NCBI GenBank assembly: GCA_937920105.1
Contig: CALETH010000057.1
Coordinates: 1 to 54,075 of the forward strand
Direction: 5' to 3'
Length of the DNA stretch: 54,075 nucleotides
Source of the DNA: an uncultured Bacteroidota bacterium
Lineage (GTDB): Bacteria; Bacteroidota; Ignavibacteria; UBA10030; UBA8401
The notes under the pieces are model-generated. The model had not been told where the DNA came from. It saw only the letters and a list, made by a program, of their open reading frames with translations, and searched no databases. Position numbers and translations under genes: made by a program. Each line of letters begins with the position of its first letter. Position 1 is the stretch's first letter. Positions 46,850 through 54,075 of the stretch are shown piece after piece.

Positions 46850-47963
46850 ATGTTTGAAAATCAAAAAATAGAATTAAAAGAATTACAAACTCGACTTACA
46901 ACATTACGGAGGTTTCTTTGACCTTGATACAAAAGAACAACAACTTCAAAAATTAGAAGAACAAACTACGGATTCTAATTTTTGGAATGATAATGTTGCT
47001 GCACAAAAAGTCCTTCAAGAAATAAATCAACGAAAAGGATGGATTGAACGTTGGAATGCTATTAAACAATCCATTGAAGATACAGGTATATTACTTGAAC
47101 TTGCCGAAGAATCCCCGGAACAATCCCAAGAGCAATCTTATGAAAAAGATATTCTCACCGAACTCCGAAGAATTGTTAATACTATCAACGATTTAGAATT
47201 TAAAAATATGTTGAGTGGCGTCGATGATAAACGCAATGCTATTCTTACAATTCATTCTGGTGCTGGTGGAACAGAATCGCAAGATTGGGCAGATATGCTT
47301 TTGCGAATGTACATTCGTTGGTGTGAAAAACAGGGTTACAAAGTTTCTTTAGTAGAGCGTTTAGATGGAGATGGTGCAGGAATTAAAAATGCAACGTTGG
47401 AAATAGTTGGTGAATATCCGTATGGATATTTGAAAGCAGAAAATGGAGTTCATCGTCTTGTACGTATTTCTCCGTTTGATGCTAATAAAAAACGCCATAC
47501 TTCATTTGCATCGGTTTTTGTGTATCCAGAAATTGATGATGATATAGAAATTGAAATTAATCCTGCTGATGTGGAAATGGAAACATATCGTTCTGGTGGA
47601 AAAGGCGGACAAAATGTAAATAAAGTAGAAACAGCAGTTCGTCTTCGTCATATTCCCAGTGGAGTAGTGGTTGCATGCCAAGAAGAACGTTCGCAATTTC
47701 AAAATCGTGAACGAGCAATGAAAATGTTGAAGTCTCGTTTGTACCAAATAAAAAGAGAAGAAGAAGAAGCTCGTCTTGCAGCAGTGGAAGGAACAAAGAA
47801 AAAAATAGAATGGGGAAGTCAAATACGGTCCTATGTTTTTCATCCTTATAATATGGTAAAAGACCACCGCACTGATGTAGAAACAAGTGATGTGCAATCT
47901 GTCATGGATGGAGATATTGACCAATTTATTAAAGCGTACTTGATGGAGCAAGGCGGGAAATAA
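46850..47963 (+). CDS. prfB: Peptide chain release factor 2, with programmed +1 frameshift
   Basis: A 370-residue RF2 made from two frames: 46850-46918 and 46920-47963. The first frame encodes 23 residues (FENQKIELKELQTRLTTLRR) and stops at TGA 46919-46921. Reading continues +1 as GAC CTT GAT. Domains: alpha-helical domain 1, SPF anticodon-like tripeptide (RISPFDANKKRHTS) for UAA/UGA recognition, and the GGQ catalytic loop (GGKGGQNVNKVE, residues 252-254). It releases peptides at UGA and UAA, and the frameshift autoregulates its level. Confidence 0.97.
46908..46922 (+). promoter_or_regulatory. prfB programmed frameshift site
   Basis: GGAGG (46908-46912), 3 bp spacer TTT, then CTT TGA C (46916-46922). 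This is the canonical arrangement: an internal Shine-Dalgarno-like sequence followed by the slippery CUU UGA C, at the same spacing as in E. coli. Confidence 0.97.
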
Positions 47964-48017
47964 AATGAAGAATGAAAAATTAAAAAGTAAAAATATTTTT
48001 ATTTTGTTGAATTTTAA

Positions 48018-48939
48018 AATCTGTGGCAATCAGTGAAATCAGTGGCAATACATTATCTCACACTTATACGTCCAGTAAATTGTATTATTACAATTATTTC
48101 TATTTTTATTTCTTGCTTGTTAGCAGGTGGAACTTCAGAAATAATATTGAAAATGTTTTTTGCTGCTTTTTCTGGTGGTTTGATTGCTGCAAGCGGAATG
48201 ATTATTAATGACATTTTTGATTATGAAATCGATAAAGTCAATAAACCAAAACGTCCCATTGCCAGCGGAAAAATTTCTTTACAATCCGCAAGTACCTTCT
48301 ATGGAATTCTTGTTGGTATTAGTTTATTATTAAATCTCTTTTTATATTTGAACGCTCAAATAATTGCAATGACAGCAATTATCTTACTTTTTTATTATAG
48401 TTACAAATTAAAAAGAACACCACTTATTGGAAATATTGTCATCGGATTATTGACGGGATTTGCCTTTATTTACGGTGGAGCAGTGGCAGGAAATATTGAG
48501 CAAACAATATTCCCAGCAATGTTTGCATTCCTTATAAATGTGGGAAGAGAAATTATAAAAGATATGGAAGATGTAGAAGGTGATGCAAAAGAAGGAGCCG
48601 TAACATTTCCTATTAAATATGGAATAAAAAAAGCAGGAATGGTTGCAAGTATTTTTTTAATTGTACTGATGATTGTAACAATTATTCCTGTGATAATACA
48701 TTATTACGGAATGCAGTATTTTTTTTCTGTAATGCTCGGTGTAAATAGTGTTATTCTATACGTAATAATTTCATTGATGAAAAATCAATCAGTAAAAAAT
48801 TTACATACCTTAAGTACAATATTAAAATATGATATGGTAGTTGGGTTGATTGCAATTTATGTGGGATGAGAAATGTTGATATAAATTTATCAAAGAAGTA
48901 TAAATAAATCTGTGAAAATCAGCGTAATCAGTGGCAACT
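48018..48939. repeat. Two 31-bp leader repeats, AATCTGTG...AATCAGTGGCAA family
   Basis: Copies at 48018-48048 and 48909-48939 differ at about four positions. The first runs into the start of the UbiA-type gene and supplies its probable GTG start; the second ends 1-2 bp before the YfhO ATG. Each contains the subrepeat AATCAGTG. Confidence 0.85.
48042..48869 (+). CDS. UbiA-superfamily prenyltransferase (GGGP/DGGGP-synthase-like)
   Basis: A 275-residue polytopic prenyltransferase. First Asp-rich motif NDIFDYEID (Asn56-Asp64), then KVNKPKRPIASG; second motif DMEDVEGDAKEGA (about 182-194). These two motifs bind prenyl diphosphate-Mg. The pattern resembles bacterial homologues of geranylgeranylglyceryl-phosphate geranylgeranyltransferase (archaeal-type) more than UbiA/MenA of quinone synthesis. 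The start is inside a dispersed repeat; GTG 48042 gives the expected N-terminus (AIHYLTLIRPVN), GTG 48033 is the alternative. Substrate uncertain. Confidence 0.85.
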   Translation: MAIHYLTLIRPVNCIITIISIFISCLLAGGTSEIILKMFFAAFSGGLIAASGMIINDIFDYEIDKVNKPKRPIASGKISLQSASTFYGILVGISLLLNLFLYLNAQIIAMTAIILLFYYSYKLKRTPLIGNIVIGLLTGFAFIYGGAVAGNIEQTIFPAMFAFLINVGREIIKDMEDVEGDAKEGAVTFPIKYGIKKAGMVASIFLIVLMIVTIIPVIIHYYGMQYFFSVMLGVNSVILYVIISLMKNQSVKNLHTLSTILKYDMVVGLIAIYVG

Positions 48940-48940
48940 T

Positions 48941-51481
48941 ATGAAAGAACAAAAAAAACAAACTAAAAAATCTGAACAAGAAAAAAGTATTATCCCTGAA
49001 AAATATCAACATGCAGCAAGCATTGCAATTATTTTTCTTTCACTCATCATATTTTTTCATGATGTAGTTTTTGAAGGAAAAGTATATCAAGCAAGTGATA
49101 TGATTGCTTCGATAAGTTTTAAAACTTTAATAGATGATGCAAAGCAAAATGGGGAATATGCTTTTTGGAATCCCTATATCTTTTGTGGAATGCCGAATTA
49201 TATTTATGGAATTGGAGGAACAAGATATTTTGCTTTATTAGATAAAGTATTTTCTTTTATATATGATTTATTTAATGTTATTTTTCTCCATAAAGATTTG
49301 GGATATGTCATTGGTTTTTACTTTACTTTTGGTATAGGAATGTATTGTTTAGCGTTTTCTAAGTTACATAATAAAATAATTGCATTATGTGTTGCATTAG
49401 TAACACTTTATTCAACATCTATAATAGGATGGATAGCAGCAGGGCATATCACAAAAATTACTACAATGGCATTATTTCCCTATGTTATTTTTTTAATAGA
49501 TAAAATACGCAAAGAGTTTAAAATTTGGTGGTTATTATTTCTTATAATTGTGTTAAATTTTTTCCAACGTGGACATGTACAAATGGTGTTTTATGCTTAT
49601 TTTGCAATAGGAATATATTTTTTATTTTTTTTCTCCAGAGCATTATTGAAAAAAGAAACTATAAAAAATATTACCATAACTGGTGGTTCATTTATTCTTG
49701 CTGTTATTATAGCATTTGGTTTAGGTATAGATTCTTACCTTCTCACAATGGAATACACACCGTACTCCATTCGTGGTTCAGACCCCATCACACAAACTAC
49801 ACAACAAAACCAATCTCAAAATGAACAAACAACAAAAAGTGGGCTTACTCATGGTGGACTTGATTATGAGTATGCAACAAACTGGTCATTTTCTCCTGGT
49901 GAAGCATTAACATTTTTTATTCCATCTCTTTATGGTTTTGGCGGACACACATATCAAGGTGTGTTAACACAAAATCAAGCCGTACATCTCAATACATATT
50001 TTGGGCAAATGCCTTTTACGGATGCTCCTCAATATATGGGAGTAGTAATTATGGTGTTGGCAATAATTGGTTTTATCAAAAACAGAAAAGAACCATTTGT
50101 GCAATATCTTGGTATTGTGATTATTCTTGCATTATTACTTTCTTTCGGAAGAACATTTTCTTTCTTTTATGATTTGATGTTTTATTATTTTCCGGGATTT
50201 AATAAGTTTCGTGTTCCTGCAATGATTCTTGTTCTTCTCAATATCTTTATCCCATTACTTGCCGGTTATGGAATTCTTTCTTTATTGCAAGAAAAAAATA
50301 TTTCACCGGAAAAATTAAAAAAATGGAAATATGTACTCATCGGAATTTTTTCGCTTTCCGCTATTTCTTTTATAGCAAAAGATATTATAAAATCAATTTA
50401 TGGAATGTTTTTTTCACAACAAGAAGTTTCCAAAAAACTGGCAACAATGTATGGTGATAGACCTCAAGTGTTAAGTGAACTCTATAATTTTATTGGAAAC
50501 ACTGTTGCTAATGATATTGCTATTGGTGCATTATTCGTTGGTATTGTTTTGGGAATTATTTATTTATACAATAAACGCTCAGTAAATATAATACTATTTT
50601 CTTCTATATTGGTATTTGTTACTGTTGCAGATTTGTGGAGAGTTGCTTATAAATCCATGGAAACACAACCTGCACAACAATTGCAAAATGTTTTTATTGC
50701 TCCGGATTATGTGCAACAAATTCAAAAAGATACAACACAATATCGTATTCTTGAATTTGTGAATGGACAACCACAAACCAATAATACACTTGCATATTGG
50801 AGAGTGCAAAATGCGTATGGATATCACGCAGCAAAATTACGTGCCTATCAAGATATGGCAGAAGTTGTTGGAATGGGAAATCCGTTGTTATGGGGATTGA
50901 TGAATGTAAAATATATTTTTTCCAACACACAAGATTCTAGCCAAATATTTACACCAGTGTATCAAGGAAAAGAGCGAATTGTCTATTATAATAACGCATT
51001 TTTACCACGTGCTTTTTTTGTGAATAGATATGAAATAGCAAAGGGAATTGATATTCTCAATAAAATTCGTGAAATGTCATTCAATCCAGCCGAAGTTGCA
51101 TTTTTGATGGAAGACCCACAGCAAAAAATAGATGTTCCTTCTTCCGAAGCAAAAGTGGAATACACAAAATTTGGAATGAACGAAATTGAAATGAAAGTCC
51201 ATGCAACGGGAAATAATTTACTCTTTTTAAGTGAAGTCTATTATCCAAAAGGATGGAAGGCATTTTTAGATGGAAAAGAAATTCCCATATATCGTACAAA
51301 TTATTTGTTTAGAGGTGTCATTGTTCCACCAGGTGAACATACTTTAGCAATGAAAATGGAACCAGAGAAATTTTACCTTGGAAAAAGTATAAGTTTAGCA
51401 ACAAATATCATTGTATTATTTGGGTTAGTAATGGTGGTTATTGTAAATGTTAAAAATAGGGAAAAAAATAATGTTCAATAA
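48941..51481 (+). CDS. YfhO-family membrane protein
   Basis: An 846-residue polytopic inner-membrane protein with about a dozen helices, mostly in the first 550 residues (FFHDVVFEGKVYQASDMI near the N-terminus, then repeated hydrophobic segments), an external region (about 560-800) and a last helix. The end EVYYPKGWKAFLDGKEIPIY, then VPPGEHTLAMKMEP, matches YfhO family proteins implicated in glycosylation of envelope polymers (e.g. LTA in Gram positives). Its end overlaps the nucleotide-sugar dehydrogenase start by 11 bp, linking it to polysaccharide synthesis. Confidence 0.88.
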   Translation: MKEQKKQTKKSEQEKSIIPEKYQHAASIAIIFLSLIIFFHDVVFEGKVYQASDMIASISFKTLIDDAKQNGEYAFWNPYIFCGMPNYIYGIGGTRYFALLDKVFSFIYDLFNVIFLHKDLGYVIGFYFTFGIGMYCLAFSKLHNKIIALCVALVTLYSTSIIGWIAAGHITKITTMALFPYVIFLIDKIRKEFKIWWLLFLIIVLNFFQRGHVQMVFYAYFAIGIYFLFFFSRALLKKETIKNITITGGSFILAVIIAFGLGIDSYLLTMEYTPYSIRGSDPITQTTQQNQSQNEQTTKSGLTHGGLDYEYATNWSFSPGEALTFFIPSLYGFGGHTYQGVLTQNQAVHLNTYFGQMPFTDAPQYMGVVIMVLAIIGFIKNRKEPFVQYLGIVIILALLLSFGRTFSFFYDLMFYYFPGFNKFRVPAMILVLLNIFIPLLAGYGILSLLQEKNISPEKLKKWKYVLIGIFSLSAISFIAKDIIKSIYGMFFSQQEVSKKLATMYGDRPQVLSELYNFIGNTVANDIAIGALFVGIVLGIIYLYNKRSVNIILFSSILVFVTVADLWRVAYKSMETQPAQQLQNVFIAPDYVQQIQKDTTQYRILEFVNGQPQTNNTLAYWRVQNAYGYHAAKLRAYQDMAEVVGMGNPLLWGLMNVKYIFSNTQDSSQIFTPVYQGKERIVYYNNAFLPRAFFVNRYEIAKGIDILNKIREMSFNPAEVAFLMEDPQQKIDVPSSEAKVEYTKFGMNEIEMKVHATGNNLLFLSEVYYPKGWKAFLDGKEIPIYRTNYLFRGVIVPPGEHTLAMKMEPEKFYLGKSISLATNIIVLFGLVMVVIVNVKNREKNNVQ

Positions 51482-52781
51482 TATACAGAGTATTATTTTA
51501 AACATAGAACAAAAAAAATACACAGTTGGAATTATAGGATTAGGCTATGTCGGACTTCCGTTGGTATTTTGTTTTGTAGAAAAAGGATTTAAATCTATTG
51601 GTTTTGATATAGACACAAAGAAAATAGAAAACTTATTGCAAGGAAAATCCTACATCAAACATATTTCATCAGAGCGAATACAAAAAGCCAACACATCAAA
51701 ATTATTTTCTGCAACAACAGATTTTTCAAACATCAAAAAATGTAATGCCGTTATCATCGCGGTACCAACACCACTCAATAAAAATCGTGAACCAGATATG
51801 GAATATATTGTTTCCACCTGTGAAACACTCTACCCACATTTACAAAAAGGACAATTAATTGTATTAGAATCTACTACCTATCCCGGAACGACTGTAGAAG
51901 TCATGATTCCAATTTTAGAAAAAAGCGGATTAAAAGTAGATAAAGATTTTTATGTTGCCTTTTCACCGGAACGAGAAGACCCCAACAATCCAAACTATAC
52001 AACAGAAACAATTCCCAAAGTTGTTGGCTCTACCTCAAAAGATGGTTTAGAAATTGCTAATAAGTTATATCAACAAATAGTTATTAAAACAGTACCCGTT
52101 TCATCCACTCAAGTAGCAGAAGCAACAAAATTGATGGAAAACATTTTTCGTTCAGTAAATATTGCTTTAGTGAATGAACTCAAAATTACTTTTATGAAAA
52201 TGGGAATAGATATTTGGGAGGTGATTGAAGCGGCAAAAACCAAACCATTCGGATATATGCCGTTTTATCCTGGACCGGGATTAGGTGGACATTGTATTCC
52301 CATAGACCCGTTTTATTTAACCTGGAAAGCAAGAGAATATGGAATTACCACAAAATTTATAGAGTTAGCCGGAGAAATAAATACTGCAATGCCTGATTTT
52401 GTGGTGCAGCGAGTGATGGAAGTATTAAATGAATACGGTAAACCATTAAAAAAATCTAAAATATTATTACTAGGACTTGCCTATAAAGCGAATGTTGATG
52501 ACGATAGAGAATCACCATCCTATCATTTGATGGAGAAATTAGAAGAAAAAGGTGCAATTGTAGAATATCATGACCCGTATGTTCCTGTGATTAAGCCAAC
52601 TCGTGAACACCCAAAATATGCAGGAAAAAAATCGGTTGAGATTTCTAATAATTTTGATTTGCTCTTAATTTCTACTGCTCATGATGAGTATAAAAAATTA
52701 GACTTTGGTAAATTCACTATTCCGATTGTGGATACGAGAAATGTAGTACATAAAAATTTAAAGAATTTATTTAAAGCGTAA
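51471..52781 (+). CDS. UDP-N-acetylglucosamine 6-dehydrogenase-like nucleotide-sugar dehydrogenase
   Basis: A 436-residue NAD enzyme of the UDP-glucose/GDP-mannose dehydrogenase family, closest in pattern to WbpA/WecC. NAD site VGIIGLGYVGLPLV (19-32), AVPTPLNKNREPDM, ESTTYPGTT, FSPEREDP and catalytic Cys (about 273) in GPGLGGHCIPIDPFY. It would make a UDP-hexuronic acid for surface polysaccharide. The start at 51471 is preferred over 51447, as it is behind TAGGGAAAAAA. Directly followed by the epimerase. Confidence 0.92.
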   Translation: MFNNIQSIILNIEQKKYTVGIIGLGYVGLPLVFCFVEKGFKSIGFDIDTKKIENLLQGKSYIKHISSERIQKANTSKLFSATTDFSNIKKCNAVIIAVPTPLNKNREPDMEYIVSTCETLYPHLQKGQLIVLESTTYPGTTVEVMIPILEKSGLKVDKDFYVAFSPEREDPNNPNYTTETIPKVVGSTSKDGLEIANKLYQQIVIKTVPVSSTQVAEATKLMENIFRSVNIALVNELKITFMKMGIDIWEVIEAAKTKPFGYMPFYPGPGLGGHCIPIDPFYLTWKAREYGITTKFIELAGEINTAMPDFVVQRVMEVLNEYGKPLKKSKILLLGLAYKANVDDDRESPSYHLMEKLEEKGAIVEYHDPYVPVIKPTREHPKYAGKKSVEISNNFDLLLISTAHDEYKKLDFGKFTIPIVDTRNVVHKNLKNLFKA

Positions 52782-52783
52782 AA

Positions 52784-53716
52784 ATGAACTATTTAGTAAC
52801 CGGCGGAGCCGGCTTTATCGGGGCAAACATAGTAGAATCTCTTTTAAAGCAAGGGCAAAAAGTCAAAGTATTAGATAATTTTTCTACAGGAAGAAAAGAA
52901 AATCTTGTAGAATTTTTGAATGATATTGAAGTGATAAATGGAGATATACGAAGTTACCACACAGTACATAAAGCAATACAAGGTGTAAATATTATTTTAC
53001 ATCAAGCAGCGTTGCCTTCCGTTCCTCGTTCTATACAAGACGCAATAACGTCCAATGAAGTAAATGTAACAGGAACATTAAACATTTTAGAAGCAGCAAA
53101 AGAAAATAAAGTTCAACGAGTAGTTCTTGCATCATCTTCTTCTATTTATGGAGATAATCCAGAATTACCAAAGCACGAAGGAATGTTTCCCAATCCGCTT
53201 TCGCCGTATGCAGTATCAAAATTAGCAGCGGAAAAATATGCAATGGTCTATCATAAAGTGTACGGATTAGAAACTATCGCATTACGATATTTTAATGTAT
53301 TTGGACCAAAACAAGACCCAACTTCTCAATATTCTGCAGTGATACCAAAATTTATTACCGCTATTCTCAACAATAAACAACCAATAATTTATGGTGATGG
53401 AGAAACCAGTCGTGATTTTACATTTATTGAAAATGTAGTTGAAGGCAATATTCTTGCTGCAACAACAGAAAATATTGGTGGGGAATATTTTAATTGTGCA
53501 TGTCATGGAAGAGTTACATTAAACGAATTAGTTTCTGCTATTAATAAAATAACAGGAAAAAATATTACACCATTATATCAAGATTTTAGAAAAGGGGATA
53601 TTAAACATTCTTTTGCTGAAATAACAAAGATTAATAAAGCATTGGATTATATTCCAAAGGTTTCGTTTGAAGATGGATTACGAAAAACTATTGAGTGGTA
53701 TTCTCAAACAAAATGA
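52784..53716 (+). CDS. UDP-sugar 4-epimerase (WbpP/GalE-like)
   Basis: A 310-residue extended SDR. TGGAGFIGAN (6-15), DNFSTGRKEN, HQAALPSVPRS, SSSSIYGDNPELPK, Tyr142-x3-Lys146 (SPYAVSK) and RYFNVFGPKQDP fit WbpP/WbgU-type UDP-N-acetylhexosamine 4-epimerases. Together with the preceding dehydrogenase it would make UDP-GalNAcA-type sugars, as in Pseudomonas O6 or Vi antigen pathways. The start follows the dehydrogenase stop by 2 bp, and its own stop overlaps the next gene (ATGA). Confidence 0.92.
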   Translation: MNYLVTGGAGFIGANIVESLLKQGQKVKVLDNFSTGRKENLVEFLNDIEVINGDIRSYHTVHKAIQGVNIILHQAALPSVPRSIQDAITSNEVNVTGTLNILEAAKENKVQRVVLASSSSIYGDNPELPKHEGMFPNPLSPYAVSKLAAEKYAMVYHKVYGLETIALRYFNVFGPKQDPTSQYSAVIPKFITAILNNKQPIIYGDGETSRDFTFIENVVEGNILAATTENIGGEYFNCACHGRVTLNELVSAINKITGKNITPLYQDFRKGDIKHSFAEITKINKALDYIPKVSFEDGLRKTIEWYSQTK

Positions 53717-54075
53717 AGTGGAATATTTTACAAACCGAATCTTATAAAAGAGGAATAGTGTATTCTTCATTTTTTAATATTGTTGCTAAAGGTTTAGTTT
53801 TTGTAACAAATATTCTCATTGCATATTACTTCGGAAGTAATAGTAAAACAGATGTCTATTTTTATTGTTTTTCAACAATTTCATTGCTAACAATATTTTT
53901 TACCAACATGGATTCGTCTGTTATTATTCCTGAAGCAATGAAGTTAGCAATGCAACATGGAGAAAAATATTCGCAACATTTTTTAAACTTTTTTTTTTAT
54001 TGTTATTTAGGTATTGCATTTCTCGGTACAATTATTTTATATAGCAATCCAATAACTATCTTTACATGGATTACA
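53713..54075 (+). CDS. MurJ/MviN-like lipid-linked oligosaccharide flippase, 5' part only
   Basis: 121 codons are open to the window edge, starting from the ATG that overlaps the epimerase stop. The product has KRGIVYSSFFNIVAKGLVFV, NILIAYYFGSNSKTDVYFYC and NMDSSVIIPEAMKLA, the N-terminal pattern of MurJ/MviN-type members of the MOP flippase superfamily, with at least three helices in the visible part. In this cluster it may export a polysaccharide repeat unit rather than lipid II. Truncated only by the window. Confidence 0.8.
   Translation, partial: MKWNILQTESYKRGIVYSSFFNIVAKGLVFVTNILIAYYFGSNSKTDVYFYCFSTISLLTIFFTNMDSSVIIPEAMKLAMQHGEKYSQHFLNFFFYCYLGIAFLGTIILYSNPITIFTWIT

Noticed and set aside
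47208..47963. Truncated stand-alone release factor starting at 47208
   Set aside because: The upstream sequence encodes RF2 domain 1 in the same frame back to the frameshift site, with a leader frame from 46850.

Overview
The window is AT-rich, gene-dense bacterial DNA, most likely from the Bacteroidota/Chlorobiota side of the FCB group (Ignavibacteria- or Kapabacteria-like). Three secreted proteins carry the C-terminal NYPNPFNPTT...YNVLGEE...GMYFY sorting domain of the type IX secretion system (T9SS). A Hc1-type histone-like protein, FeoA/FeoB with a FeoB-associated Cys-rich peptide, and a stand-alone acyl-CoA mutase alpha subunit with MeaB fit the same placement. I recognise no rRNA, tRNA, CRISPR array, prophage or transposase gene.

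Layout. 1-8950 (minus strand) is an iron/heme block: a Fur-family regulator with an operator-like palindrome upstream, a DUF4139-like secreted protein, then a tight run of feoA paralogue, feoA, feoB, an IsdG-like haem monooxygenase, a 56-residue Cys-rich membrane peptide, an outer-membrane barrel, a c-type haem lipoprotein, a TonB-dependent receptor and a frameshifted HmuY-like lipoprotein cut by the window edge. 9166-15855 (plus) holds two T9SS cargo proteins: one with two seven-repeat FG-GAP/VCBS propellers created by internal duplication, one with leucine-rich repeats. 16359-23134 (plus) carries a deoxyhypusine-synthase-like enzyme, Hc1, a sigma/anti-sigma pair, a dipeptidase, DusB and a LysE-type exporter. 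23211-33728 (minus) carries a duplicated T9SS propeller protein, a YVTN-like propeller, Obg, an unknown protein, a giant TPR protein and a TVP38-like membrane protein. 33795-38689 has a small membrane protein, a striking 12-cysteine CxxC-repeat secreted protein (minus), an epimerase, meaB, the mutase subunit and a possible Hfq/Sm-like protein. 38891-47963 (plus) is housekeeping: aat, purC, a NADAR protein, mrp, a NifU-domain protein, pyrD, folC, a Nudix protein, a PrsW-like protease and prfB with a programmed +1 frameshift. 48042-54075 (plus) is a UbiA-type prenyltransferase followed by envelope polysaccharide genes (YfhO, nucleotide-sugar dehydrogenase, epimerase, start of a flippase).

Intergenic space is filled with several families of short dispersed palindromic repeats. 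Some act as terminators, and some appear to have been captured as start codons or, in the TPR gene, inserted in frame into coding sequence. The most novel-looking items are the Cys-rich repeat protein (34324-34659), the Hfq/Sm-like small protein (38504-38689), the repeat insertion in the TPR gene, and the composition of the haem/iron operon.
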